Notes: generated by a model not told the origin, from the letters alone. A DNA stretch of 64,000 nucleotides from Roseovarius nitratireducens (GCF_002925845.1 NZ_PDNI01000055.1:24326-88325); one strand, 5' to 3'. Positions 26,350-34,941 are shown, counted from the first letter of the stretch. Numbers and translations are program-made.

Positions 26350-27374
26350 AGCGAGGCCTCCGGGCGAAAGCCCTCGGGGATGCGGTCCACCCCGTCGAGC
26401 ATCAGCGCGGCCATCACCTCGGCCACCTTGGGCGCCATGCCAAAGCCGATCTTGAACCCGCCATTGGCGATGAACTCACCGCGCCGCAGCGGGTGCGCCC
26501 CCAGCATCGGTGCGCGGCTTCGCGCGCGCGGGCGCAGCCCGGCCCAGCGTTCGATCACCGGCGCACCCGCCAGCGCAGGGATCGCCGCGCAGGCGCGCGC
26601 GATCACGTCGTCGAGTAGCGCATCGGTGGCGGTGGGATCGTCATAGTCACGCTCGGAAGTGGAGCCGATCGCGGTGGTCCCGTCGGCGTGGGGCACGACG
26701 TGCACCCCGTCGGCAAACAGTTGCGGCGCCTCGCGCGCGTCCAACGCCAGCAGCGCGGCCTGCCCCTTCACGCCATTGCCCGCGGCGCGGCCCGCCGCAT
26801 GGCTCAGTTCCTCCAGTCCCGCCACCCCGGTGGCCCACAGCACGCGGCCCTCTTGCGGTCCCTCGCGCACCATTTCGGCCCCGCGCTCGCGCAGCGCCGC
26901 CACCAGCGCCTCGCAGGCGCGGCGCGGATGCAGGCGCGCGCTCAGCGTATCGCGGATGACGTGGCCGGTGGGGCTCTCGGGGCACCACTTTCCCTCGGCT
27001 GGTTCCACCCGCCACGCCGCCTTGCCCTGCCACAGCGCCGCGGCGCTCTCTTCCCGCGCGCGGGCCAGCACCAGACCGCTCTCGTCCATCACCGGCTGTA
27101 TCCGGCCCAGCCGCGCATAGCCCGGCTGCACCCCGCCCGCCGCGGTCACCTCGGCCCAGAACCCCTCGGCCATGATCAGGCTTTTGAGCTGGAACGCCTT
27201 CTTGTCATTCCAGTTCTCCGGCACATGCGGGGCGAGCGCGCCGACGAGGCCCCCCGACGCCCCGGCGCCGGGCCCGTTCGGGTCGATCACCCGCACCCGC
27301 GCCCCGCGCCGGGCACAGGCCCAGGCCACCGACAGGCCGAATATCCCCGCCCCCATCACCGTCACATCGGTCAT
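26346..27374 (-). CDS. FAD-dependent DadA/MnmC-oxidase-like oxidoreductase
   Basis: This 342-residue flavoprotein has the dinucleotide motif VMGAGIFGLSVAWACARRGARV (6-27) and C-terminal FIANGGFKIGFGMAPKVAEVM near 304-324. It belongs to the DAO superfamily (D-amino acid/glycine oxidase, MnmC oxidase domain). The divergent neighbour 53 bp away is MnmD, the methyltransferase half of bifunctional MnmC. That position suggests this protein is the stand-alone oxidase that removes the carboxymethyl group of cmnm5(s2)U34 in tRNA. Another amino-acid oxidase role is possible. Confidence 0.8.
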   Translation of the reverse strand: MTDVTVMGAGIFGLSVAWACARRGARVRVIDPNGPGAGASGGLVGALAPHVPENWNDKKAFQLKSLIMAEGFWAEVTAAGGVQPGYARLGRIQPVMDESGLVLARAREESAAALWQGKAAWRVEPAEGKWCPESPTGHVIRDTLSARLHPRRACEALVAALRERGAEMVREGPQEGRVLWATGVAGLEELSHAAGRAAGNGVKGQAALLALDAREAPQLFADGVHVVPHADGTTAIGSTSERDYDDPTATDALLDDVIARACAAIPALAGAPVIERWAGLRPRARSRAPMLGAHPLRRGEFIANGGFKIGFGMAPKVAEVMAALMLDGVDRIPEGFRPEASL

Positions 27375-27427
27375 TGCACATTCTCCCGGCACCCGGCATC
27401 CTGCCCGCCGTTCTAGAGGATTGCCCC

Positions 27428-28105
27428 ATGCAGGACCAGCAGGCCGGGATCGACTGGCGCGACGGCGACGTGCCGGTCTCGACCCGGTTCAATGATCCGT
27501 ATTTCAGCCTCGAGAACGGGCTTGCCGAGACGCGGCACGTTTTTCTCGCGGGCAACGATCTGCCGGCGCGGTTCCGCGACGGGTTTCACATTGCCGAGCT
27601 TGGCTTTGGCACCGGGCTCAACCTGCTGGCCGCGCTGCATGCCTGGCGGGTGGCAGGTGTGGCGGGGCGGTTGCGCTATACCTCCTTCGAGGCGTTCCCG
27701 ATGACCGCGCAGGACATGCGCCGCGCGCAATCCCGCTTTGCCGATCTCGCACCGCTCGCCGCAGAGCTTGCCTCCCGCTGGACGGGCGGCGCGCAGCGGA
27801 TCACGCTGCCCGATCTCGATTTCACGCTGGTCGAGGGCGACGCACGCAAAACGCTAAACCATTGGCCGGACAAGGCCGATGCGTGGTTTCTCGACGGGTT
27901 TTCACCCGCCAAGAACCCCGAACTCTGGCAGCCCGACCTGATGGAGAGCGTCGCCCGCCACACAGCAAAGGGCGGCACGGCGGCCACCTACACGGCGGCG
28001 GGTTTCGTGCGGCGGGGCTTGGAGGCGGCGGGGTTTTCTGTCAGCCGTGTTCCGGGATACGGGCGCAAGCGCCACATGACCCGCGCAATACTGGACAGGC
28101 AATGA
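27428..28105 (+). CDS. mnmD: tRNA 5-aminomethyl-2-thiouridine methyltransferase (MnmD)
   Basis: This is a 225-residue DUF752-type methyltransferase. The N-terminus has DGDVPVSTRFNDPYFSLENGLAETRHVFLAGN, the SAM motif is AELGFGTGLNLL near 56-67, and DAWFLDGFSPAKNPELW near 149-165 is the family signature. It methylates nm5(s2)U34 to mnm5(s2)U in tRNAs for split-box codons. In E. coli this domain is fused to an oxidase as MnmC. Here the oxidase-like gene is separate and divergent. The start is the ATG at 27428; the stop overlaps the next gene (ATGA). Confidence 0.92.
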   Translation: MQDQQAGIDWRDGDVPVSTRFNDPYFSLENGLAETRHVFLAGNDLPARFRDGFHIAELGFGTGLNLLAALHAWRVAGVAGRLRYTSFEAFPMTAQDMRRAQSRFADLAPLAAELASRWTGGAQRITLPDLDFTLVEGDARKTLNHWPDKADAWFLDGFSPAKNPELWQPDLMESVARHTAKGGTAATYTAAGFVRRGLEAAGFSVSRVPGYGRKRHMTRAILDRQ

Positions 28106-28968
28106 CCGATCAAAACACCCGCCTCGGCATCTGGATGATGGTGCTGACCACCTTCATCTTCGCCGTGCAGGACGGCATCTCGCGCCACCTGGCGGGGGAA
28201 TACAACGTGTTCATGGTGGTGATGATCCGCTACTGGTTCTTCGCCGCCTTCGTCATGACCGTCGCCGCACGCCGCGCCGGCGGGCTGATGGCCGCCGCCG
28301 CCACCGCGCAGCCACTGATGCAGGGCTTTCGCGCGCTGCTTCTGGTGGCCGAGATATGCGTGATGATCTACGGTTTCACCCTCCTCGGGCTGGTCGAGAG
28401 CCACGCGGTATTCGCCGCCTACCCGCTGCTGATCGCCGCGCTTTCCGGCCCGGTTCTGGGCGAGAGCGTGGGCTGGCGGCGCTGGGTGGCGATCGGCGTG
28501 GGCTTTGTCGGCGTGACCATCATCCTCGAGCCCGGCTTCGGCGTGTTTCAGCCCGCCGCCATCATCCCCTTCATCGCCGCGCTGATGTTCGCGCTCTACG
28601 GGCTGCTCACGCGGTTCGTGGCCAAGCTCGACGACGCGGCCACTTCGTTCTTCTGGACCGGCACGGTGGGGTCGGTCGCGATGACGGCGGTGGGCGCGTG
28701 GTTCTGGGAGCCGATGACCGGCCCGGACTGGGTCTGGATGGGGGCGCTGTGCATCACCGGTGCGGCGGGGCACTACACCCTCATCAAGTGCTACGAGGTT
28801 GCCGAGGCGAGCGCGGTGCAGCCCTTTGCCTACCTGCAACTGGTGTTCGCCAGCACCATCGGCATCTTGGTGTTTTCCGAGACCATCCGCCTCAACGTGG
28901 CGCTGGGGGCGGCGCTCATCGTGGGGGCGGGGCTGTTTACCCTGTGGCGGCAGCGGCGCGCGGGTTGA
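28102..28968 (+). CDS. DMT-superfamily (EamA) exporter
   Basis: This 288-residue protein has ten predicted helices in two EamA repeats. It has TTFIFAVQDGISRHLAGEYN near 15-34, RALLLVAEICVMIYGFTLLGLVESHAVFAAYPL in the first half and YTLIKCYEVAEASAVQPFAYLQLVFASTIGILVFSE in the second. The cargo is unknown. It is translationally coupled to mnmD, which may reflect simple packing rather than function. Confidence 0.9.
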   Translation: MTDQNTRLGIWMMVLTTFIFAVQDGISRHLAGEYNVFMVVMIRYWFFAAFVMTVAARRAGGLMAAAATAQPLMQGFRALLLVAEICVMIYGFTLLGLVESHAVFAAYPLLIAALSGPVLGESVGWRRWVAIGVGFVGVTIILEPGFGVFQPAAIIPFIAALMFALYGLLTRFVAKLDDAATSFFWTGTVGSVAMTAVGAWFWEPMTGPDWVWMGALCITGAAGHYTLIKCYEVAEASAVQPFAYLQLVFASTIGILVFSETIRLNVALGAALIVGAGLFTLWRQRRAG

Positions 28969-29037
28969 ACCCTCCGCTACAGGGCAATCGGGTGACTGCG
29001 AAAGAGAAGATTTCGGGTATGAGCCGCCGGGCTGGAC

Positions 29038-29211
29038 GATGAGCCGCGCGAGTGCCCGATCGCCGGGTGGGCGCAAACACGCCTGTGTTGTGCGATTTAT
29101 CGTGCAGAATACTTATTAACTTGCAGCAACTTGCACCGTTGCAAAAGCGCCCGCCCGAGGGGGCGGTCGGGCGCTCGCGCGGCGGCGTGCAAGCACGCCT
29201 CGATTCCGCGC
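29038..29211 (-). repeat. Structured intergenic repeat, copy B (about 170 bp)
   Basis: On the minus strand it begins GCGCGGAATC and ends GCGCGGCTCATC, as in copy A. Hairpin 1 here is GGCGTGC-TT-GCACGCC: the bases differ from copy A but the pairing is kept. Hairpin 2 is GCGCCCGACCGCCCC/GGGCGGGCGC, followed by TTTTGCAACG. It lies between the DMT exporter and rpsA, opposite to both. Confidence 0.9.
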
Positions 29212-29274
29212 GGGGGCAAGTCTGCATTGGTACAGGCTTTCATCCGATTGCCCGGCCCACCGCGATCTTGCCGC

Positions 29275-29303
29275 TTGATTTACGCCTGCGTGGCCGCTAT
29301 GAC
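29275..29303 (+). promoter_or_regulatory. Sigma-70-like promoter for rpsA
   Basis: TTGATT (29275-29280) and TATGAC (29298-29303) are separated by 17 bp. Transcription would start near 29310, giving an rpsA leader of roughly 185 nt. Confidence 0.6.
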
Positions 29304-29351
29304 GCCCGTTGTCAACAAGGCGGAACCGCCGCAGGACCGAAGAGAGCGAGC

Positions 29352-29382
29352 AGGGTCGGCATTCCCGGCCCTCTTTGTTTTG
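29352..29382 (+). terminator. Terminator-like stem in the rpsA leader
   Basis: AGGGTCGG pairs with CCGGCCCT (8 bp with one G-U, loop CATTC), followed by a T-rich run (CTTTGTTTTG). It lies between the predicted rpsA promoter and the ATG at 29495, so it may attenuate rpsA. Alternatively it ends a short RNA made from the same promoter. Confidence 0.55.
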
Positions 29383-29494
29383 TGGCCCGCCTGACCAACG
29401 AACCCCCGTTCCACCGCTGGTGGACACCACCCAAAGACCGGCGGAGACAACCGCGCGGCCGGAAAATGAACGTTACAAAGGACACACACGCCAC

Positions 29495-31174
29495 ATGGCT
29501 CAGAACGCATCTATGGAGGAATTCGAGGCCCTCCTTAATGAAAACCTCGAAATGGACACCCCCGACGAGGGCTCTGTCGTCAAGGGCAAGGTCATCGCCA
29601 TCGAGGCGGGCCAGGCCATCATCGACGTCGGCTACAAGATGGAAGGCCGCGTCGATCTCAAGGAATTCGCGAATCCCGGCGAGCAGCCCGACATCCATGT
29701 CGGCGACGAGGTCGAAGTCTACCTGCGCTCCGCCGAGAACGCCCGCGGCGAAGCCGTGATCAGCCACGAGATGGCCCGCCGCGAGGCGGCGTGGGACCGT
29801 CTCGAGAAAGCCTATGCCGACGAGGAGCGCGTCGAGGGCGCGATCTTCGGTCGCGTCAAGGGCGGCTTTACCGTCGATCTCGGCGGTGCCGTGGCCTTCC
29901 TGCCCGGCTCTCAGGTCGATGTGCGCCCGGTGCGCGACGCCGGCCCGTTGATGGGCCTCAAGCAGCCGTTCCAGATTCTCAAGATGGATCGCCGCCGCGG
30001 CAATATCGTCGTATCGCGCCGCGCCATCCTCGAGGAAAGCCGCGCCGAACAGCGCGCCGAGGTCATCGCCAACCTCACCGAGGGTCAGGCCGTTGACGGC
30101 GTGGTCAAGAACATCACCGAATACGGCGCCTTCGTCGATCTCGGCGGTGTCGATGGTCTGCTGCACGTCACCGACATGGCATGGCGCCGGGTCAACCACC
30201 CCTCCGAGATCCTGTCGATCGGCGAGACCGTCAAGGTCCAGGTCATCAAGATCAACAAGGAGACGCACCGCATCAGCCTCGGCATGAAGCAGTTGCAGGA
30301 AGATCCCTGGGATCTGGTGGCGGCCAAGTATCCGCTGGCCTCTGTCCACACCGGTCGCGTCACCAACATCACCGACTACGGTGCCTTCGTCGAGCTGGAG
30401 CCCGGTGTCGAGGGGCTCGTTCACGTCTCGGAAATGTCCTGGACCAAGAAGAACGTGCACCCCGGCAAGATCGTCTCCACCTCTCAGGAGGTCGAGGTCA
30501 TGGTGCTCGAGATCGACCCGACCAAGCGCCGCGTCAGCCTCGGGCTCAAGCAGACCATGCGCAACCCGTGGGAAGTGTTCGCCGAGCAGTACCCGCCGGG
30601 GACCGAGGTCGAGGGCGAGGTCAAGAACATCACCGAGTTCGGCCTGTTCATCGGCATGGAAGGCGACATCGACGGCATGGTTCACCTCAGCGATCTGAGC
30701 TGGGACGAGCGTGGCGAGGACGCCATCCAGAACTACAAGAAGGGCGACATGGTTCAGGCTGTCGTCTCGGACGTGGATGTCGAGAAAGAGCGCATCTCGC
30801 TCTCGATCAAGGCGCTGGGCGGCGACAAGTTTGCCGAGGCAGTCGGCGGCGTCAAGCGCGGCTCGATCGTTACCGTCGAGGTGACCGCGATCGAGGATGG
30901 CGGCATCGAGGTGGAATACGAAGGCATGAAGTCCTTCATCCGCCGCTCCGACCTCAGCCGCGACCGCTCCGAGCAGCGCCCCGAGCGGTTCTCGGTCGGT
31001 GACAAGGTCGATGCCCGCGTGACCAATATCGACAGCAAGACCCGCCGTCTCGGCCTGTCGATCAAGGCCCGCGAGATCGCCGAAGAGAAAGAGGCCGTCC
31101 AACAGTTCGGCTCGTCCGACTCGGGCGCGTCGCTGGGCGACATTCTCGGCGCGGCGCTCAAGGGCGACAAGTAA
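29495..31174 (+). CDS. rpsA: 30S ribosomal protein S1
   Basis: This 559-residue protein consists of six S1 RNA-binding repeats; clear ones include EGAIFGRVKGGFTVDLGGAVAFLPGSQVD, VVKNITEYGAFVDLGGVDGLLHVTDMAW, GRVTNITDYGAFVELEPGVEGLVHVSEMSW and GEVKNITEFGLFIGMEGDIDGMVHLSDLSW. It loads mRNA on the 30S subunit. The ATG at 29495 gives MAQNASMEEFEALLNEN, the usual start. It stands without cmk upstream or ihfB downstream, unlike many relatives. A strong terminator follows. Confidence 0.98.
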   Translation: MAQNASMEEFEALLNENLEMDTPDEGSVVKGKVIAIEAGQAIIDVGYKMEGRVDLKEFANPGEQPDIHVGDEVEVYLRSAENARGEAVISHEMARREAAWDRLEKAYADEERVEGAIFGRVKGGFTVDLGGAVAFLPGSQVDVRPVRDAGPLMGLKQPFQILKMDRRRGNIVVSRRAILEESRAEQRAEVIANLTEGQAVDGVVKNITEYGAFVDLGGVDGLLHVTDMAWRRVNHPSEILSIGETVKVQVIKINKETHRISLGMKQLQEDPWDLVAAKYPLASVHTGRVTNITDYGAFVELEPGVEGLVHVSEMSWTKKNVHPGKIVSTSQEVEVMVLEIDPTKRRVSLGLKQTMRNPWEVFAEQYPPGTEVEGEVKNITEFGLFIGMEGDIDGMVHLSDLSWDERGEDAIQNYKKGDMVQAVVSDVDVEKERISLSIKALGGDKFAEAVGGVKRGSIVTVEVTAIEDGGIEVEYEGMKSFIRRSDLSRDRSEQRPERFSVGDKVDARVTNIDSKTRRLGLSIKAREIAEEKEAVQQFGSSDSGASLGDILGAALKGDK

Positions 31175-31198
31175 GCCAAGGCGCCGCAAGGCACCCGG

Positions 31199-31230
31199 AC
31201 GGCCCCGCCTCGGCGGGGCCGTTTGCGTTT
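31199..31230 (+). terminator. Intrinsic terminator of rpsA
   Basis: ACGGCCCCGCC and GGCGGGGCCGT form a perfect 11 bp stem with a 2-base loop, followed by TTGCGTTT. It is 25 bp past the rpsA stop. Confidence 0.85.
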
Positions 31231-31342
31231 GGCGGCCCGTTTCAAAGGATTTGCCGCAAACCGGGATTCGTGAGAGGCTGAAAAACCAGCGAAAAGCTTC
31301 ATGCGTTGCCCATTGGGTGCGCATCAAGGGAGGATACCGCAG

Positions 31343-32743
31343 ATGAATCTCAGACCCGATCCCACGTTCCACGCCACCCCGAAACTGGCGATGGAGGCTC
31401 CCGCCGAAACGCTCGCCTTTACCCTGATGCTCAGCCCCGACGGCAGCCAGCCGGACGGGCTCGCCGTGGTGGATGTGGACCCCAAGTCGAAATCCTATGG
31501 CCAGATCCTGCATCAGGTCATCATGCCCTACACCGGCGACGAGTTTCACCATTTCGGCTGGAACGCCTGTTCGTCCTCGCTCTCGCCGCTGACCGGGCAT
31601 GCCTTTCTCGAACGGCGATACCTCATCATCCCCGGTATCCGCTCGAGCCGCATCTACATCATCGACGTCAAGGAACCGCTCAAGGCGAAAATCCACAAGA
31701 TCATCGAACCCGAGGAAGTGTTTGCCAAGACCGGCTATTCGCGCCCGCACACCATCCATTGCGGCCCCGAGGGCATCTATGTCAGCACCCTTGGCGGCGG
31801 CGGACCGGATGGCACCGACGGCCCGCCGGGCATCTTCATCATGGATTGCGAAACGTTCGAAATCCTCGGCCGCTACGAGATGGATCGTGGCGCGCAGGAC
31901 AAGCATTACGATTTCTGGTGGAACCTGCCGCGCGATTACATGGTCAGTTCCGAATGGGGCCTGCCACCGCAATTCGAGAACGGCATCGTGCCCGAGGACC
32001 TGCTGTCCAACAAGTACGGCCACGCGATCCATTTCTGGAAACTGCGCGAACGCCGCAACGTGCAGACCATCGACCTTGGTGAAAATCACCAGATGGCGCT
32101 GGAAATCCGGCCCGCGCACGATCCGGCCAAGGATTACGGCTTCTGCGGCGTGGTCGTGGACACCACCAATCTCGAAGGCTCGATCTGGACATGGTGGCGC
32201 AAGGATGACGGCACATTCGAGGCGAAGAAGACCCTCACCATCCCGCCGCAGCCCGCCGCCCCCGATGACCTGCCCGCGCTGCTCAAGGGCTTCGAGGCGG
32301 TGCCGCCCCTGGTCACCGATATCGACCTTAGCCTCGACGACAAGTATCTCTACGTCGCCTGCTGGGGCACCGGCGAGATGCACCAATACGACGTCTCCGA
32401 CCCGATGAAGCCCGTCCTCGCGGGCAAGGTCGAACTCGGCGGCATCGTGGCGGACACCAAACACCCCAATGGCCGCGATTTCGCCTACGGCCCGCAGATG
32501 GTAGAGATCAGCCGCGACGGCAAGCGCGTCTACTGGACCAACTCGCTCTATTCGACGTGGGACGATCAGTTCTACCCCGACGACGAGGGCGGGCAGATGG
32601 TGATGGCCCATGTCGGCGAGAACGGCGGCCTGACGCTCGATCCCGACTTCTACGTCGAGTTCCCCAAGGGCTATCGCGCGCACCAGATTCGCCTCGAGGG
32701 CGGCGACTGTTCCACCGACAGTTTCTGCTATCCGTCCGTCTGA
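31343..32743 (+). CDS. Selenium-binding protein 1 homologue / methanethiol oxidase (SBP56 family)
   Basis: This 466-residue protein belongs to the SBP56 beta-propeller family. Conserved stretches are DEFHHFGWNACSS near 59-71, YSRPHTIHCGPEGIYVSTLGGG near 133-154, HYDFWWNLPRDYMVSSEWG near 188-206, and the C-terminal YPDDEGGQMVM and GYRAHQIRLEGGDCSTDSFCYP. Its His/Cys pairs are candidate copper ligands. Bacterial relatives oxidise methanethiol to formaldehyde, H2S and H2O2. No signal peptide is seen, whereas the characterised MtoX is periplasmic. AGGGAGG precedes the ATG. The gene is followed after 3 bp by a membrane protein. Confidence 0.88.
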   Translation: MNLRPDPTFHATPKLAMEAPAETLAFTLMLSPDGSQPDGLAVVDVDPKSKSYGQILHQVIMPYTGDEFHHFGWNACSSSLSPLTGHAFLERRYLIIPGIRSSRIYIIDVKEPLKAKIHKIIEPEEVFAKTGYSRPHTIHCGPEGIYVSTLGGGGPDGTDGPPGIFIMDCETFEILGRYEMDRGAQDKHYDFWWNLPRDYMVSSEWGLPPQFENGIVPEDLLSNKYGHAIHFWKLRERRNVQTIDLGENHQMALEIRPAHDPAKDYGFCGVVVDTTNLEGSIWTWWRKDDGTFEAKKTLTIPPQPAAPDDLPALLKGFEAVPPLVTDIDLSLDDKYLYVACWGTGEMHQYDVSDPMKPVLAGKVELGGIVADTKHPNGRDFAYGPQMVEISRDGKRVYWTNSLYSTWDDQFYPDDEGGQMVMAHVGENGGLTLDPDFYVEFPKGYRAHQIRLEGGDCSTDSFCYPSV

Positions 32744-32746
32744 CGC

Positions 32747-33406
32747 GTGGCTGATCTGAATACGACGGCGGCCCTGTGGTGGGCCGTCGTCGCCTCGGGG
32801 CTCTACCACGGCATCAATCCCGGCATGGGCTGGCCGCTCGCGGTCTCGGCAGCACTGATGGAGCGCGCGCGCGGCAGCCTGTGGAAGGCGCTCGCGGCGC
32901 TCGCCGGCGGGCACCTGCTGGCGATGACCGCGATCCTGTTTCCGTTCTCGATGCTGGTCTCGCTGGTGACGTGGCAGCGCGAAATACAGATCGGCGCGGC
33001 CTGCCTCGTGATCGGCCTCGGGCTCTACCTGCTGGTCAACCGGCGGCACCCTCGGTTCCTCGCCCGGGTGCCGCCCTCGCGGCTGGTGCTGTGGTCGTTC
33101 CTCGCGGCCACGGCGCACGGCGCAGGGCTGATGCTGGTGCCGATCTATCTCGGCATCTGCGACCTCGCACAGGAGGGCGCAGGCCACACCGCCGCCTCCA
33201 CGCTCATGCGCAGCACGCTGGCCACCGCCACGCTCGTCGCCGTGGTCCACACCCTTGCCATGACTGCGGCGGGCGGGACGCTGGCGTTCGGCGTCTATCG
33301 CTGGCTGGGGCTGAAATTCCTGTCGCGAAGCTGGTTCAACCTCGACCTGCTCTGGGCGCTGAGCCTTGTCCTCGTCGGCGGCCTGTCGCTTTGGCACGCG
33401 CTCTGA
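32747..33406 (+). CDS. Polytopic membrane protein paired with the SBP56 gene
   Basis: This 219-residue protein has about six helices and starts with GTG at 32747, 3 bp after the SBP56 stop, so the two are surely co-transcribed. Histidines sit inside or next to helices: His21 in GLYHGINPGMGWPLAV, His56 in LAGGHLLAM, His124 in ATAHGAGLMLVP and His168 in VVHTLAM. The pattern is reminiscent of small metal permeases and accessory proteins (NiCoT/UreH-like), but I cannot place it in a named family. Copper delivery to the SBP56 partner is a reasonable guess. Confidence 0.8.
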   Translation: MADLNTTAALWWAVVASGLYHGINPGMGWPLAVSAALMERARGSLWKALAALAGGHLLAMTAILFPFSMLVSLVTWQREIQIGAACLVIGLGLYLLVNRRHPRFLARVPPSRLVLWSFLAATAHGAGLMLVPIYLGICDLAQEGAGHTAASTLMRSTLATATLVAVVHTLAMTAAGGTLAFGVYRWLGLKFLSRSWFNLDLLWALSLVLVGGLSLWHAL

Positions 33407-33412
33407 GCCACG

Positions 33413-33724
33413 TCACCGCTTGCGCCGCGCGCCGGGTGTCTTCGAGTGAAATTCCGGCGGGCGCTTCGCCACCCACGCGATGAACCGTGCCAGCCGGGGA
33501 TGGGCGCGCAACGCCTCGACGGTATGATACGCCCGCGCCAGCTCCGCCTCGGTCAGCGTGGCGTGGATCTCGTTGTGGCAGATCTGGTGCAGCCGCACCA
33601 CCGGCCCGCCCTTGCCACCCTTGAGCTTCGGCACGAGGTGGTGAAGGCTCTGCCGCGCATCCGGCGGGATGGGCCGCAGGCACAGCGGGCAGATCGGGGT
33701 CTCGGGCGGTTTCTCTTGATCCAT
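33413..33724 (-). CDS. Small HNH-type zinc-finger/endonuclease domain protein
   Basis: This 103-residue protein has the HNH-like frame: CPLC at 12-15, LHHLVPK at 27-33 and HQICHNEIH at 46-54. These give Cys12/Cys15 and Cys49 with histidines 28, 29, 50 and 54. The tail is strongly basic (SKTPGARRKR). Stand-alone proteins of this size are common in Rhodobacterales and their role is unknown; nuclease activity is not certain. I chose the ATG at 33724, which has GGAG 7 bases upstream, over the ATG at 33754. Confidence 0.8.
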   Translation of the reverse strand: MDQEKPPETPICPLCLRPIPPDARQSLHHLVPKLKGGKGGPVVRLHQICHNEIHATLTEAELARAYHTVEALRAHPRLARFIAWVAKRPPEFHSKTPGARRKR

Positions 33725-33780
33725 TGCGGCGCTCCGGGCCATAGCATGGCCCAACGTGAACCGAGGGCAAGGGGCAAGTG

Positions 33781-34941
33781 ATGGAAGCGCTGGTCATCGG
33801 GGCCGGGCCCGCCGGGCTCATGGCGGCGCGCGAGCTGGCCCGCGCCGGGCTGCGCGTGACGCTGGCGGAGGGCAAGCCATCGGCGGGTCGCAAACTCCTG
33901 ATGGCCGGGAAATCGGGGCTGAACCTGACCAAGGATGAGCCGTTCGAGGATTTCCTCGCGGCCTACGGCGCGCGTGCCGACCGCTTGCGCCCGATGCTTG
34001 AGGCGTTCGGGCCAGAGGCCGTGCAGGACTGGGCGCGGGAACATGGCCAACAACTGTTCACCGGCTCCACGGGCCGCGTCTTTCCCCGCGTGATGAAGGC
34101 CTCGCCGCTCCTGCGCAGCGTGCTGGCCGAATTGCGCGACCTCGGCGTCGATCTGCGCACCCGCTGGCGCTGGACCGGGTGGCAGGACGATGCGCTGTGC
34201 TTCGACACGCCCGAGGGGCCACAGCGGCTCTCCCCCGCCGTCACCGTGCTGGCCTGCGGCGGGGCAAGCTGGGCGCGGCTCGGCTCGGACGGGGGGTGGG
34301 GCGCATATCTCGCATCCGACGCCCTCGCCCCGTTCCGCCCGGCCAACATGGGGTTCCTCGTGGACTGGTCGCCGCACATGGCCCCGCATTTCGGCCAGCC
34401 GGTAAAGGGGGTGGAGTTGCAGGCAGGCACGGCGCGGTCGCGTGGCGAATTGGTCATCTCCGCCACCGGGCTGGAGGGCGGCGGCATCTACGAGGTGAGC
34501 AGTGCCCTGCGCGACGGTGCACCGCTCCTGCTCGACCTGTTGCCGGACCTGTCAGCGGATCAGATCGCCGCGCGGTTGGCCAGGGCGCGGGCGCGTGACA
34601 GCCTCGGCAACCGGCTGCGCAAGGCGCTGCGGCTGGAGCCTGCCAAGCTCGCGCTGGCGATGGAGTTTGCCCGCACCGCGCCCGATCTGCCCGCCGCGCT
34701 CAAGGCCCTGCCGGTGCCGCTCAAGGGCTCCCGCCCGATGGACCAGGCGATTTCCACGGCGGGCGGGCTGCGACTTGAGGCGCTCGACGCTGGCCTCATG
34801 CTGCGCGCGCGCCCCGGCACCTTCGCCGCCGGCGAAATGCTCGACTGGGAGGCGCCCACCGGCGGCTACCTGCTGACCGCCTGCCTCGCTACCGGCCTTT
34901 GGGCGGGCCGCCACGCCGCCGCCTATGCGCGGGCCTTGTGA
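33781..34941 (+). CDS. BaiN/HI0933-family NAD(P)/FAD-dependent flavoprotein
   Basis: This is a 386-residue protein. It has the dinucleotide fold EALVIGAGPAGLMAARELARAG (2-23), the family motif SAGRKLLMAGKSGLNLTKDEPFEDF near 35-59, TVLACGGASWARLGSDGGWG near 155-174 and the terminal FAAGEMLDWEAPTGGYLLTACLATG near 347-371. That end motif marks the TIGR03862-like group. The physiological substrate is unknown. GTG at 33778 is an alternative start one codon earlier. Confidence 0.87.
   Translation: MEALVIGAGPAGLMAARELARAGLRVTLAEGKPSAGRKLLMAGKSGLNLTKDEPFEDFLAAYGARADRLRPMLEAFGPEAVQDWAREHGQQLFTGSTGRVFPRVMKASPLLRSVLAELRDLGVDLRTRWRWTGWQDDALCFDTPEGPQRLSPAVTVLACGGASWARLGSDGGWGAYLASDALAPFRPANMGFLVDWSPHMAPHFGQPVKGVELQAGTARSRGELVISATGLEGGGIYEVSSALRDGAPLLLDLLPDLSADQIAARLARARARDSLGNRLRKALRLEPAKLALAMEFARTAPDLPAALKALPVPLKGSRPMDQAISTAGGLRLEALDAGLMLRARPGTFAAGEMLDWEAPTGGYLLTACLATGLWAGRHAAAYARAL

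Noticed and set aside
29312-33397. A 1361-codon open frame on the minus strand opposite rpsA and the SBP56 gene
   Set aside because: It is a shadow frame caused by high third-position GC; rpsA and the SBP56 homologue on the plus strand have clear family motifs, and the antisense product has none.
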